Source of the DNA: Exobasidium rhododendri
Lineage: Eukaryota > Basidiomycota > Exobasidiomycetes > Exobasidiales > Exobasidiaceae
DNA: 64,000 nt
Assembly (NCBI GenBank): GCA_026210745.1
Contig: CP110630.1
Coordinates: 1,116,001 to 1,180,000 of the forward strand
Direction: 5' to 3'
Part shown: in pieces, positions 42,935 to 53,668 of the stretch
Position numbering within the stretch: the stretch's first letter is position 1
Layout of the letters: each line of letters starts with the position of its first letter
Notes under the pieces: model-generated
What the model was told of the DNA's origin: nothing
The model's input: only the letters and a program-made list of their open reading frames with translations
Databases searched by the model: none
Made by a program: the position numbers and the translations under genes

Positions 42935-44569
42935 ATGAAGAGCTCCATCGCTGCTGTGGCTGCTGCTGCCGCTACCGCTGCCCTTTCCGCCACCTTGACG
43001 GACGCAAGCACCATACCCCATTCGGACCCAGTCCAGCGGAGGGATGCAGGTGGATCTCTCAGAATACCACTCTACGCTCACAATAAGCGAGACTTACGAG
43101 ATCCCGAAGCAACCAACAAGTTCGCCAAAAGTCAGCTGGAGTATGTGCGTGGCAAGTGGGGTAATTCCACAGTCAAGAACACCAAGAGACAAACCATTGG
43201 GCTCAGCGACGTCGGTGATGACTCCTTCTACTTTGGCCAAGTCAGTGTCGGCACACCCGCCCAAAACTTCAACATCATCTTGGACACGGGAAGTTCTGAC
43301 TTCTGGGTGGTGGACAGTTCGTGCACGTCGTCGCAATGCACGGGCGTGAGCTCGTTTACCTCTGGCTCATCTAGTACGTTCCAGGGCTCTACCACACCCT
43401 TTTCCATCCAGTATGGATCTGGTGCCGTACAGGGCGTGCTGGCCACGGACACTGTGTCTCTCGCTGGGTACAGTGTGAATTCGCAAACGTTTGCCGAAGT
43501 AGATCAGCTGGCTTCCGGCACACTGCAATCTCCTGCCTCTGGTATCATGGGCATGGGATTCCAGCAATTGGCCACCTCTGGAGCTACCCCTTTCTGGCAA
43601 GTCCTCGCCGAGCAATCAAAACTGAGCACAAACTCGTTTACCTTCCAGTTGGCAAGGAATAGCGATGCTACAAGTGCCACGTCTGTTAGTTCTGGTGGCG
43701 TCTTCACCCTGGGAGAAGTCGATGCGTCTCAATACACCGGCACACCCAACTATGTGTCTCTTTCGGGAACCGAGGGATACTGGACCATTCCTATTCAGGG
43801 ATACAACATCAACGGCCAAAGCACCACCTTGTCGACGAACAATGTCGCTGCCATTGACACTGGTACGTCTTTGATCATCATGCCTTCGACGGTTGCCGCC
43901 TCCATCTATCAACAGATCCCTAACTCTGAACAGTATGGGTCGTCCTCTGAAGGAACATATGCTATTCCTTGCACTTCCAATGTTCAGCTTAGTCTCAGCT
44001 TTGGTGGTCAAGCTTATACTGTCAATTCTGCGGACATGCTGAATGGAGCGCTCGATACGTCCGGTCAATACTGTCTCGGAGGTATCTTGGGTGCTTCATT
44101 GGGAGACGGTGCGCCTGACTACATCGTTGGAGACACTTTCCTCAAGAACGTCTTCTCCATCTTCCGGTACAGCCCTGCTGCCGTTGGTTTCGCTTCGTTG
44201 CAAGGAACCAGCTCTCAGACCGCTGCTACTACTTCGGGAGCAGTTGGCTCTGTTGCCTCTGCCACTGCGGTCACGACTGCCTCTGCCACCTCCAGGAGTA
44301 GTGCTTCCTCGTCTGGTGCTGCCACGGTTGCGCCCCCTATCCTGAGTACAAACTCGGCGAGTAGATCTGCCACTACTGCTCAAGGTGGAAGTGGCTTGAG
44401 CAACCCCGTAGCTGCATCGACACATGCAGTAAGCAGCGTCTCTCTGATCCCAGCTGGTGGCGCCGCTAGCTCCAGCTCTGGCTCGTCGTCTGGTGCAGGA
44501 ATCATCGTTCCCTCTTCCTACCTTGCTCTTACCATCACAGTATTGCTCGGCTTCATTGCTTATCTATAG
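42935..44569 (+). CDS. secreted aspartic protease with GPI-type C-terminus
   Basis: Intronless 544-residue pepsin-family protease. A signal peptide (MKSSIAAVAAAAATAALSAT) is followed by a propeptide with a Lys-Arg processing site (KNTKRQTIGL, residues 81-90). The two catalytic motifs are NIILDTGSSDFWVV (Asp117) and AAIDTGTSLIIM (Asp near 308), with the flap YGSGAVQG. After the enzyme body comes a Ser/Thr/Ala-rich stalk of about 100 residues and a hydrophobic end, YLALTITVLLGFIAYL, as in GPI-anchored yapsin-like proteases. It probably acts at the cell surface or wall. Codon choice is more C-rich than in neighbours, which suits high expression. Confidence 0.95.
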   Translation: MKSSIAAVAAAAATAALSATLTDASTIPHSDPVQRRDAGGSLRIPLYAHNKRDLRDPEATNKFAKSQLEYVRGKWGNSTVKNTKRQTIGLSDVGDDSFYFGQVSVGTPAQNFNIILDTGSSDFWVVDSSCTSSQCTGVSSFTSGSSSTFQGSTTPFSIQYGSGAVQGVLATDTVSLAGYSVNSQTFAEVDQLASGTLQSPASGIMGMGFQQLATSGATPFWQVLAEQSKLSTNSFTFQLARNSDATSATSVSSGGVFTLGEVDASQYTGTPNYVSLSGTEGYWTIPIQGYNINGQSTTLSTNNVAAIDTGTSLIIMPSTVAASIYQQIPNSEQYGSSSEGTYAIPCTSNVQLSLSFGGQAYTVNSADMLNGALDTSGQYCLGGILGASLGDGAPDYIVGDTFLKNVFSIFRYSPAAVGFASLQGTSSQTAATTSGAVGSVASATAVTTASATSRSSASSSGAATVAPPILSTNSASRSATTAQGGSGLSNPVAASTHAVSSVSLIPAGGAASSSSGSSSGAGIIVPSSYLALTITVLLGFIAYL

Positions 44570-44633
44570 CTGTAGTGTATGCCCTCTATTTTAATTGCAT
44601 CGTGGCATGTACATTTCCAGATCAGAATATATA

Positions 44634-45722
44634 TCACTGCATCTCTACTTCTCGCAACCGCCTGCCCCTTGATATTTCAATATCCCGAACAGATCGCAGA
44701 CCAACTCCTTTGTCCTTCTTCCTCATTGAGCCTCCGACCCCGTTGCCCATCGCAAGTGGCGCAGAGCCTCCCCAGAGCATCTGGAGTGTGGCCTTGACGA
44801 CGTTGTGTGGATTAGTCGATCCCAAGATAGAGGCACTCAAGTCAGTGATTCCACAAGATCGAGCAATCGCATGAATGGCTGGAGGTACACGCAATCCAAA
44901 CCCGGCAGGTCTCGGTCGCAGATACACCGTCGTACCACCCCACTTTCCCTTGATCTCTGCTGGGATGGTTCGATCATCATATCGTTCCACGTAGTCCATC
45001 CCCTTGACTGCTTGGTGAAAGGCCTTCTTGGAAGCGGTGCCTGCATTATCATCCTTACCTTCACCGTACCCCACCAAACCTCTTCCGTTTCCCGTCACAA
45101 CCAGGGAGGACATCCTCGACAGCTTTCCCTTTCCGGTCATTTGGGTGACTCTCTTGAGGCCCAGGGTGTATTGGTGTAGATCGTTTATTTCGCCTACCGA
45201 GAAAGGGGTGACCGTCGAAAGATATATCGCACTATCAATCTCGTTTCCCTCAGATTCTCCTCCTGACAAGATCAACGACGCTGCTGACGGTTTCGTAGGC
45301 GAAAAGTTCTTTGGATCGTTGTAGATTGTCACCGATGAAGGATACGGATTCTCGGCAGTGGCCGGCCTGGAGTGATAATCGTAGCTGTCCAGCACAGGAT
45401 GCGGTTCATGAAGTAGTGAGGGAAAAGTGTCAAAGTCAAAATTGAGCGGTCCAATTTTTTTCATCTTTGCAGGCTTTCGAGGAGAGAGCAGATTAGAGGC
45501 TTCTTGTGGCTTGACTGCCTTCTTGGGAGGACCTCTGTCGGTGCCACTTTCCAACGCACCCCCCTTCGCGGCCTCACTGACTGCGTCCTGTAATTCCTTG
45601 GGTGGCTCTGATGACGATTGCAATAGGTGAGAAGTGGAAGCAAACGATGACGCCTGCTGTCCCCATCGTGCACTAGGCGGCGGCAATACTCGCAGCGCCC
45701 CTCTTCGTGTCGCTTGCAACAT
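44634..45722 (-). CDS. MRPS5: mitochondrial ribosomal protein uS5m
   Basis: Intronless, 362 residues from the ATG at 45722 (MLQATRRGALRVLPPPSARW, a likely presequence). The S5 N-terminal domain has QMTGKGKLSRMSSLVVTGNG then RGLVGYGEGKDDNA. The C-terminal domain has LRPRPAGFGLRVPPAIHAIA and ILGSTNPHNVVKATLQ. It belongs to the small mitochondrial ribosomal subunit at the mRNA entry. An upstream in-frame ATG at 45776 exists but would spoil the presequence. Confidence 0.93.
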   Translation of the reverse strand: MLQATRRGALRVLPPPSARWGQQASSFASTSHLLQSSSEPPKELQDAVSEAAKGGALESGTDRGPPKKAVKPQEASNLLSPRKPAKMKKIGPLNFDFDTFPSLLHEPHPVLDSYDYHSRPATAENPYPSSVTIYNDPKNFSPTKPSAASLILSGGESEGNEIDSAIYLSTVTPFSVGEINDLHQYTLGLKRVTQMTGKGKLSRMSSLVVTGNGRGLVGYGEGKDDNAGTASKKAFHQAVKGMDYVERYDDRTIPAEIKGKWGGTTVYLRPRPAGFGLRVPPAIHAIARSCGITDLSASILGSTNPHNVVKATLQMLWGGSAPLAMGNGVGGSMRKKDKGVGLRSVRDIEISRGRRLREVEMQ

Positions 45723-46127
45723 TGTCCGTCCGTGTGTGTAGTGTTCGAAGTGCTGCAATTGACGTCTCTCAAGCATACACGATGGATTGTGCGAAAAAGG
45801 GCGGCAGTACTCACGTGATTTATTCCTCTTTCGATCCCGTCGCCCATCAAGTCGAGAAGCTCCCAAAAATAAATTTCATTTGAAATTCTAGACTTCAAAG
45901 ATGAGCGCAGAGCTACAGGCAAATAATACAGTAGATAGATTACTTGGAAGATAAGCTTTAACATCGATTGTATTGGTGGGTCCAGTCTACCCGGCACGCA
46001 CGGACTCGCTCGGGAACTCAGTTGCCAACACAGAATCTAGAAGTTTGCTTCCCTCCCTCGCCGCTTTCATCCTTATCATTACCACCGTTTCCCCTTCTGT
46101 TGTAGCATCCAGTACCTAGACTTCACC
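45723..46127. promoter_or_regulatory. divergent promoter region between MRPS5 and PGI1
   Basis: 405 bases. A pyrimidine-rich block (CTTCCCTCCCTCGCCGCTTT) lies at about 46048-46067, close before the PGI1 ATG, a common arrangement in highly expressed fungal glycolytic genes. Confidence 0.4.
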
Positions 46128-47864
46128 ATGTCTCACAAGCTTGCTAGCTCGCAACCTTCCTGGAAGAAACTTGAACAGCTCAAGAAGACAAAGGGAGAGA
46201 AGTTCAGCTTGACTGATGCATTCAAGTCGGATCCACAACGATTCGCAAAATACTCTCGCGAGTTCAAGTCTTCCAAGACGGACGCCTCTCTCTTGCTCGA
46301 CTTCAGCAAGAACCTGATCGATGACGAGATCTTGGCAAGTCTCCTTTCGCTCGCCAAGGAGGCACAAGTGGAACAGCAACGAAATGACATGTTTGCTGGA
46401 AAGCCGATCAACACATCTGAAGGAAGGTCTGTGCTTCACATTGCGCTACGAGACATCCCTGGCGACTTCAGCCCTCAAGCTGAAGGCGTGGACGAAGTCA
46501 AAGGAGAGCTCAAACACATGAAGGAATTCAGTGACTCTGTTCGTAGCGGTGAATGGAAAGGCTACACTGGTAAGACGATCAAGTCGATCGTGAACATCGG
46601 CATTGGAGGATCTGACTTGGGTCCCGTGATGGTCACCGAGGCACTGAAGCCCTACTCCAAGCGTGACCTCAAGGCCCACTTTGTGTCCAACGTCGATGGA
46701 ACGCACATCGTCGAGGCGCTGCATGCATGCGACCCGGAAACGACCGTCTTCATCGTCGCCTCCAAGACTTTCACCACTCAGGAGACTCTCACCAATGCCA
46801 CGACGGCTAGAGACTGGTTCTTGAAGACTGCCGGAGACAAGAAGCACGTCGCAAAGCACTTTGTCGCCCTGTCCACCAACGTAAAGGATGCTACTGCCTT
46901 TGGAATCGACGAAGCAAACATGTTCAAGTTCTGGGACTGGGTCGGAGGTAGATACTCGCTGTGGAGTGCCATTGGTCTGAGCATCTGCCTCGTCATTGGC
47001 TACGAAAACTTTGAGCAGCTTCTCTTGGGTGCTCACGAGATGGACCTTCACTTCCTTAACACGCCACTCGAAGACAACATTCCCGCCTTGCTTGCCTTGA
47101 TGGGCATCTGGTACACAGACTTCTATGGCTGTCAAACACACATGCTACTTCCCTACGATCAGTACATGCACAAATTCGCCGAGTACTTCCAACAGGGAGA
47201 CATGGAGTCGAACGGTAAGACGTACACCAAGAACGCAGAGAGAGTCAACTACGAGACCGGTCCCGTTATCACTGGAGGGGCGGGGTGCAGCAACCAGCAC
47301 AGCTATTTCCAGGAGATCCACCAGGGTAGTAGATTGATTCCTTGCGACTTTTTGGCCCCCGCTCAGTCCCACAACCCTGCTGGACCTCATCACGACATCC
47401 TTATCTCCAACTTCCTCGCGCAAACGGAAGCTTTGGCTTTTGGAAAGAATCAGCAGGAGGTAGAGAAGGAGTTGAGTGCTTCAAACCTGAAGAACACTTT
47501 CATGGTCAAGTCAAAGATCTTCGAGGGTAGCCGTCCCACCAACTCGATCTTTTTCCCTAAATCGACTCCCGCTCAATTAGGTGCAATTATCGCAATGTAC
47601 GAGCACAAGATCTTCGTGCAGGGAACAGTCTGGGCGATCAACAGTTTCGATCAATGGGGTGAGTACTCATTGCAGGAGCGAACTTTTTTACTAAAGCTAA
47701 CACAATTCTCCTGGTATCTTCGAGGTGTGGAACTCGGGAAGGGGCTCGCGAAGAAGATCCTGCCACTTTTGCAGGATAACGATGCCTCCAAGATCGATGG
47801 CGCTGGCCACGACTCCAGTACCTCCGGCTTACTGCGATATTATCTCTCCAACAAGAAGCAGTGA
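46128..47864 (+). CDS. PGI1: glucose-6-phosphate isomerase
   Basis: The frame is open from ATG to stop for 578 codons, but the family segment [13 protein letters not shown] is broken by 22 extra residues starting [10 protein letters not shown]. This stretch (47659-47724, 66 bases) begins GTGAGT, contains a perfect GCTAAC branch site and ends CGAG, so it is an intron whose length is a multiple of three and which has no in-frame stop. Spliced exons 46128-47658 and 47725-47864 give 556 residues, matching the yeast enzyme (554). Signatures [13 protein letters not shown] and [12 protein letters not shown] are present. The enzyme converts glucose-6-phosphate to fructose-6-phosphate in glycolysis. 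Confidence 0.97.
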   Translation: MSHKLASSQPSWKKLEQLKKTKGEKFSLTDAFKSDPQRFAKYSREFKSSKTDASLLLDFSKNLIDDEILASLLSLAKEAQVEQQRNDMFAGKPINTSEGRSVLHIALRDIPGDFSPQAEGVDEVKGELKHMKEFSDSVRSGEWKGYTGKTIKSIVNIGIGGSDLGPVMVTEALKPYSKRDLKAHFVSNVDGTHIVEALHACDPETTVFIVASKTFTTQETLTNATTARDWFLKTAGDKKHVAKHFVALSTNVKDATAFGIDEANMFKFWDWVGGRYSLWSAIGLSICLVIGYENFEQLLLGAHEMDLHFLNTPLEDNIPALLALMGIWYTDFYGCQTHMLLPYDQYMHKFAEYFQQGDMESNGKTYTKNAERVNYETGPVITGGAGCSNQHSYFQEIHQGSRLIPCDFLAPAQSHNPAGPHHDILISNFLAQTEALAFGKNQQEVEKELSASNLKNTFMVKSKIFEGSRPTNSIFFPKSTPAQLGAIIAMYEHKIFVQGTVWAINSFDQWGEYSLQERTFLLKLTQFSWYLRGVELGKGLAKKILPLLQDNDASKIDGAGHDSSTSGLLRYYLSNKKQ

Positions 47865-47880
47865 CTATCTGCTCAGACGC

Positions 47881-47981
47881 GTTTGTAGATTCTTTTCTTT
47901 CAAACTTTCCCAATTCAATCGTTTTTTAAGTCTGTTTGTAGATTCCTTTCCTTCAAACTTTCCCAATTCCAATTCAATCGT
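47881..47981. repeat. two-copy tandem repeat after PGI1
   Basis: A unit starting GTTTGTAGATTC and ending CAATTCAATCGT occurs at 47881-47922 and again at 47934-47981. The copies differ by two C/T changes and a six-base CCAATT duplication in the second. They lie 17 bases after the PGI1 stop, in its 3' UTR. Confidence 0.9.
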
Positions 47982-48127
47982 CTTTGAGTTTGATGGCCGC
48001 TCTTTCCTCCTTGCTAACTGAGATCAGTCCCGACATTGCAGTCCGGTCACACAATGAATTGCTCATCATACATCACATTACTGATAAAGACGAGGTGCTA
48101 CAAATACAGCAGATTAAGCTATGTGAT

Positions 48128-48894
48128 CTATTCATACGTCTCTTCGGCGCCTCCTTCGTCCTCTCCCATATCATCATCCTCCCCATTGTCAAAGTAATTA
48201 CCTCCGTAGCCGTCGTCCCCGTCCTCGTCATCCTCGTATTCGTCCAATTGATCCTCTCCGTCCTCCTCCGAGTCTCCTCCTTCGGACAACTGGTCTCCGC
48301 CCGTTTGCTGCAAAGTGTCCGCAAGGGAAATATGAGTGCTGAGCCTCCTTTCCTTGATAATCGTCCACTCACCTCAACAGTATCGAGCATCCTCTTCCAA
48401 TCCGTACCTTTCCTCGAAGATTGCTCCCTTTTCTTCTCTTTTTCCTGCTGCCGCTTTGTTTCCGCGGTCATATACAAAATCCAGAGTCCAGCTGGAAATG
48501 CATCTCTTTGCAGCGTTTCGACCAGGGCGTCGTCCCGCAGTGACAGAGACGACACTTCCTCCTTTTGATTCCACTTGTCGGAATACCTTGCTAAGTCCTT
48601 CTTCCTTCGGTCTTCCTCTACAGGCCACCAGACTGTATCTCTTTGTTCTCGAGTGAATTGAATTTGATAGTTGACCGCTTTTGACTCCATCGATGACGCT
48701 TTTGAGAGCACTGGTTGCTCTTCCATGGGCGGGTAGGCTTTTGAAGGCTTCTCATTATCGACTGCTTTGAAATCTTTGTAGGAAAGATCTCCCATAGGAA
48801 TCTGCACACCCCCTCGAGTCATACCTGCTCGACCACCGCCACCACCTCTGCCTCCTCGACCGCCCCTGCCTCCTCGACCGCCCCGGCCTGACAT
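48128..48894 (-). CDS. RPC31: RNA polymerase III subunit Rpc31 (Rpc7)
   Basis: Two exons (48373-48894 and 48128-48307) give 233 residues. The N-terminus is a Gly-Arg repeat (MSGRGGRGGRGGRGGRGGGG), as in many Rpc31 proteins. A middle segment (KPSKAYPPMEEQPVLS, then DLARYSDKWNQK) precedes the long acidic C-terminus DDGYGGNYFDNGEDDDMGED, which matches the yeast tail NAEKYFNNGDDDDYGDEE. Rpc31 belongs to the Pol III initiation trimer Rpc82/34/31. The window also holds the Pol III repressor MAF1. Confidence 0.88.
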
Positions 48895-49213
48895 TTACGA
48901 CTGCGATACAGGAGGACTTTCGCCGACGACTCGAGGATGTACTTCGAGAGAGCCAGTCGGTAGGTGGTGCAGTATTGTTGATCCTGACTTTTGGCGTCTA
49001 TTGCAGCAACTGCTCAATTTTATATCTTCTAGATTCACCTACACCCGCGTGGACTGAAGGGAATCCAAATCTGGCCCTGTATCGGAGGATACCTTAAATT
49101 TCCTACAGTAGTGATTTGCTTCCTGATTCATACTGGATCTGTTCATCGCTCACCCTCTTCCTGTGCCACTTTTATGCGGAGTTGAGACAGCAGTTCTCCC
49201 AACAGCCAGGAGG
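48895..49213. promoter_or_regulatory. divergent promoter region between RPC31 and the Zn2Cys6 gene
   Basis: 319 bases between divergent genes with no coding features. The Zn2Cys6 frame stays open upstream to 49163 but starts there with GTG. Confidence 0.4.
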
Positions 49214-50884
49214 ATGATGAGGGCACCTGTTCAGAATATCAGCATGTACGATTCTGCACAAAACTCGTCAGCGTCGACAACGACGGTAGGCCTCGATCTG
49301 CCTGTAAGGACCGCTTGCAATCACTGCCGATCGAAGAAGATCAAATGCGACAAGGTACCTGTGGAGCAAGGAGGCTGTTCCCGGTGTACAAGGGAGCACA
49401 TCCAGTGCAGCTATGGTGAGTAGCCGAACTGGTTCTACGACCGAAAGACACACATATACTCAAGGAAAAAGAAAAACCGCCAAATCGCAGATATCAGAGA
49501 TCCAATCGGGAGGCCGAAGAAGAGAAAGACGGAAAAGGGAGGCGAGTCGCAGTCCCCGGCTCCTGATTCGCACGTCAAACACAAAAGAAGATCGAAAACG
49601 GCAAAGGGATGCTCTCCACCTAGAAGAGTGGGATCAGAATCATCGTGGCTAGAGACGGTACCTACGTGGATCCAATCTTCTCCACAGGATCTATCAAGTG
49701 CGATTGGTTCCTTATCAGCGACGCCTGGCACTTCTCCGATTGCGTCCAGCACAGCTTACAACACAATTCGTCAAAGGGATAAAGCCTCGAATCTTTCCGA
49801 TCTAGGCTTGGCAGCATTCTTGGAAAGCCTAGATACGCTGGAAATTAATCCGGAAGATGGTTTGACTCCGAATATGCTTCAGAGTCTGAACAGCGACAAT
49901 CCCATGCAGAGCGCTATAGCTACTCCTATGGATTCCACAATCTATGATGGGCTTGCGACGCCTTCTCAGCTCAGTTTCAGTTCTTTGACCTCGACATGTT
50001 TTGCTGTGCCGGCGGATCTGTCGTGGGCTGACTCTTCCTGGCTTCTCAATGCCGCCGATGCTTCTCGTAGGCCAGTACCTCCTCCGGACGACAACTGCAG
50101 CTGCTCACACAAAGCATCAGCACTAGTACCCACACCAAAGATCAAGCAAGGACCATGTCCAAAAACAGGAGCAGAGTCTTGCTGTTGTGGGGAGACAGCT
50201 GGTACTTCCACTTCCTCACCTCGAGTACATTGCGTTCCAAATCCCACAGGAAAGGGTTGTACGTGTTTGTGTGATGTTGGCGTAGCTTTGATCAACGTCC
50301 GCGCTACACTTCGCCAAGCAAGAGACCAGACATTTGAGCAAGAACAGCAGCAAGGAAGTGCGAAACAAGCAGTTGCTGCTTCGACACTTCAATTGACTCT
50401 ATCTGCCTCTCAAGCTGTAGCTGATCAATGTGCTTGCAGCGCTTCTTGCCCCACCTGCCGATCTGATCCCAGCACCTCTCTCAGCGCCTCTCTGCTCGTC
50501 TCTACAGCCCTTCAGATCTACATTCGAGCTGTGAGAACACTGCGACAAGGATTCGGAGCTGCGCAAGACAGGGACGAGCAGCGAATAGAAGGGGAATGGG
50601 ATGTCAGCATTGGTCAGTACAAGCCAAAGCCGAACAATGCAAAGAAGATTGCACTCTTTGCCATGAAGCTAGAATTGAAGGATCTTCGGGATGCAATTGG
50701 TAAGATCAGTACAGCAGCCAGTGCAACAGCGGCAAGCGAAAGGAAGGAGGAGCATTCTAGTATAGATGAAATCGCCCTACGAGCAAACGACTATGAAAGC
50801 ATGAATCCTATTGATCAGGTCGTCATTCGGAAGTTGCATCTGCAGATCTGTGATCTCTTGAAGACGGTCGAGGGCATCGAGTAG
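49214..50884 (+). CDS. Zn2Cys6 transcription factor with extra Cys-rich segments
   Basis: Two exons (49214-49415 and 49491-50884) give 531 residues. The binuclear zinc cluster is ACNHCRSKKIKCDKVP with CSRCTREHIQC (near residues 36-66), followed across the intron by the basic linker GRPKKRKTEKG. The middle and C-terminal regions contain several tight cysteine groups: DDNCSCSHKA, GAESCCCGETAG, GKGCTCLCDVGVALINVRAT and QCACSASCPTCRSD. Such CxC clusters before a helical domain recall AflR-type regulators. They could bind metal, but this is inference. The target pathway cannot be told from the sequence. Confidence 0.85.
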
Positions 50885-51298
50885 CCAGGCCAGCAGGGTG
50901 CACGAAGAGATCTCGTTGCTCTTGAGAGAGAGAGAGATTATGTCTCCTTTATCATCATGTATCATAGCAGATTATCATTATTTTTAAGTACGAATATACC
51001 ATCTCACGCCTCTTTCTCAGCTGCTGTCATCAAGCGGCGATATTTGTCAAAGCGGCGATGTCAACTCTGAGTCTCCCCTTAGCTGTCACATACATAGAGA
51101 TGCTTGTGCAGGTATACAGTACATCTTCATTCAACTGTATAATTCATATGTTTGACGGCTGGTCATTATGGATGCACGGCTTCTCGAAGAGTGTAAGAAG
51201 CGTCGGTATGGTGAAGGAGAAAGGCAAGGATGGTAGAGATAGTATTACAACAAAGTCGATCGGTGGATTTTTTCAGCAACAGGACAGTAAATCGTCTT
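50885..51298. other. convergent intergenic region
   Basis: The 3' flanks of the Zn2Cys6 gene and SME1. A GAGAGAGAGAGA run lies at about 50923-50936. A plus-strand frame at 51058-51318 (MSTLSLPLAVTYIEMLVQ) runs into the SME1 3' end and is probably chance. Confidence 0.4.
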
Positions 51299-51710
51299 CT
51301 ATACCGCTGGCTGAATGAGCGTAATATTATCGCCCTTGAGCAAGATCCGCCCTAGTAAAAGTGGCTCATGTCAGGACGACACGTTAACCCCCCATCATCC
51401 TCAGACGGTGAACTTCACACTCACCCAGCTCTTTTCTCTGACCACCTCCCTGTTCCTTTATCCAGACCTCCTCTGCATCCGACATTACCACGTTCATAAA
51501 TTCATCGAAACCCTGCACAAGACAGTACCTGCGTAAGAGGATTATCGTATCACCATATTCTACTTGACCTTCCCTCTCACTCACAATAATCTTCCCTTCG
51601 ATGCGAAATTCGACATTGTCGTACAGCCAAAGGCTGACCCTTGTTTGTTGCTGCAAGTATCGAAAGATGACATTGATGGGCTGAACCATCACCCTCTGTT
51701 TGGACGACAT
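51299..51710 (-). CDS. SME1: Sm protein E (spliceosomal snRNP)
   Basis: Three exons (51585-51710, 51425-51512 and 51299-51351) give 88 residues. The product begins [20 protein letters not shown] and continues with [18 protein letters not shown], then [17 protein letters not shown], and ends [17 protein letters not shown]. Sm1 and Sm2 motifs are complete and match SmE throughout. It is one of seven Sm proteins that form the ring on U1, U2, U4 and U5 snRNAs. The intron between GKII and GFDEF reads through without a stop, so an unspliced reading would add false residues. Confidence 0.96.
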
Positions 51711-52129
51711 GCTGGGCGACTTCTAGCTTTCGAGCCTTGAACTTCCCTTGATGAGATGCGAGTCGTCAATTTGCTATCTCTCTCTGCTATATCGGCTTGT
51801 GTGATGGAACGAAAGGTCTGTCAAAGCTGTTCTTGGCTTCCCAGGGCGACGAAAAATAAATGAGAAGAAGTTAAGCTTCTTTCTCTATGTCCAAGACTAC
51901 GACTGATCGGTACTAGGGCAACGCGTGAGGTCTGGCTCGCGTGGCCCTCCCACTCTCCCTGTCCGCCACTGGACGGTCCGGCGCAAAACCCAGTGCGAGG
52001 GGGGCAGCACCAGCTAGACGTATCTATAAATTTAAGCAACAAATTCGCGATTCTCTCCCACCAACGGCCTACGCTTATTGTGTCGCATTTCGTTACTTTG
52101 CCAGCTAGTCGACACATTTCCTCACCATC
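51711..52129. promoter_or_regulatory. divergent promoter region between SME1 and SNC1
   Basis: 419 bases. Minus-strand frames running across it (51821-52474) overlap the SNC1 start and show no family features. Confidence 0.4.
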
Positions 52130-52826
52130 ATGGAAAGCAACAACGCACCCTATGACCCATATGTCGGCGGCAACTCTAGTCAGCCCGCTGGCACGACTCG
52201 AGCTGCTGCTATACAGAGTCAGATCGATGAAACTGTTGGAGTGATGAGAGATAATCTGAATAAGGTCCAGGAGCGAGGCGAGAACCTGAATGACCTTCAA
52301 GGAAAAACTGGTGAGTGTCTGAGCACGGTAATTTATTGAAGGACACGGTGAGGTAGAGGACGGTGCACGGTAGCCGGAGAGGATGGAAAGGCCGAGGTGG
52401 ACGGGAAGATCTTGGCTAGGGAGGCAAGAGTGGCTGAGAAGGGCGACGACAGCAGCTTGTGAAAGAATCGCCAATGTCTGATCTTTTTCCTCTCTCCTAC
52501 CTCACCATCTAGACAATCTGGCCGTCTCTGCTCAAGGCTTCCGACGGGGAGCCAACAGGGTTCGCAAGCAGATGTGGTGGAAGGTGAGTGAGATTAAATG
52601 TGCATAATGGTTTTCTCCTCGTTGACAACTTCCTTGCGCCCCTTCCACAGGACATGAAGATGCGCATCTTGATCATTGTAGGAATCATCATCTTGCTCTT
52701 GATCATCATCTGTGAGTTTGTCGATTGATACGCGCGACTTTATGAGATGAGAAAGACTGACCTGCTGCTTTCCTTGTTCTCTCCTCTACTACCACACCAG
52801 TACCTATTGTCTTTAAAACCAAATAG
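52130..52826 (+). CDS. SNC1: synaptobrevin/VAMP R-SNARE (Snc1 type)
   Basis: Four exons (52130-52310, 52513-52583, 52651-52711 and 52801-52826) give 112 residues, against 117 in yeast Snc1. A short polar N-terminus leads to the SNARE motif [39 protein letters not shown] and [17 protein letters not shown], with the central arginine in the zero layer (RGENL). A C-terminal membrane anchor ([15 protein letters not shown], then LPIVFKTK) follows. It acts in fusion of secretory and endocytic vesicles with the plasma membrane. The last exon codes only the final eight residues. Confidence 0.96.
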
Positions 52827-53668
52827 CGGAACGTTTATGCTCTCACTTGTACTTTTCTCCCTTTGATTCTTCTTTCTGCCACATTTCATCGTGATCATCA
52901 TGATCTCGGCCCAGCCAAGTCTTTGCTTCTCCCTGATGACCCCCGTAATGTCAAATGTCCTCGTGAATTTCTTGCAAGTAAAGAGTGCCGCTCTCATGAC
53001 TGTCAAGCTCGCTCAGCAGCTAGGTGGACAACGCTGTGATCCGAGCCACTGACTGCCCTGCGTCACAATCATATCGATTTCGAGAAGAGGAAACGATCGG
53101 CGTGGCCGTGTATGCATACTCTAATCTTTTCTATAATCGGTGAGGAGGTGAGTACGTGCGCTCGGTGAAAGGAAAACAGACTCACTGTGAAGCAGCAGCT
53201 GCTTTTAGACTTTGTTAGATTGGGGCAGTCGCGATTAAATGAGGTGTATAATTAAGAATTCGTCTGACTCAGGCTTTTCGTACTTGCCTCACCACGAATC
53301 TATTCACCACCGAGGTCAATTCCTTCTTCTCAGTTGCCCTTGCCTCCCTCTGTACTTCCTTGGTCTGCGAGCAACAAGATCACGCCGGCTCACTCCAGCA
53401 CTTCACCTTCGCTCCAACCCCTCAAGCAGCGTCATCATACTCTCGAGGAACTCCCAACTTCAACGCGTCAAGGGCTTTTCTTCAAAGATTCTGCTTGACG
53501 AGAAGGACCTCATCAGCATTTGCAAAGGTCCTCAGACGCAAGACAAGGTGTATTGTGGGAGAAGTTCTTTTTTCTTTCTTTGTCACTAGGTAGCGCTTTC
53601 CTGTGCTACCGTGGTGATCTAGAGAAGGAAAAGAGAGCTTCGAGAGGGAGAGTCCTTCTGGTCTTTGC
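52827..53668. other. region between SNC1 and the IBTK-like gene; possible missing 5' exon
   Basis: 842 bases with no gene that I can define. A strong polypyrimidine tract and acceptor (TTTTTTCTTTCTTTGTCACTAG) ends at about 53589, and overlapping frames are open between 53239 and 53590. One or more 5' exons of the next gene may lie here, but I cannot join them. Confidence 0.35.

Noticed and set aside
46133-47423. Several long minus-strand frames over PGI1
   Set aside because: They arise from strong codon bias in a highly expressed gene on the other strand.
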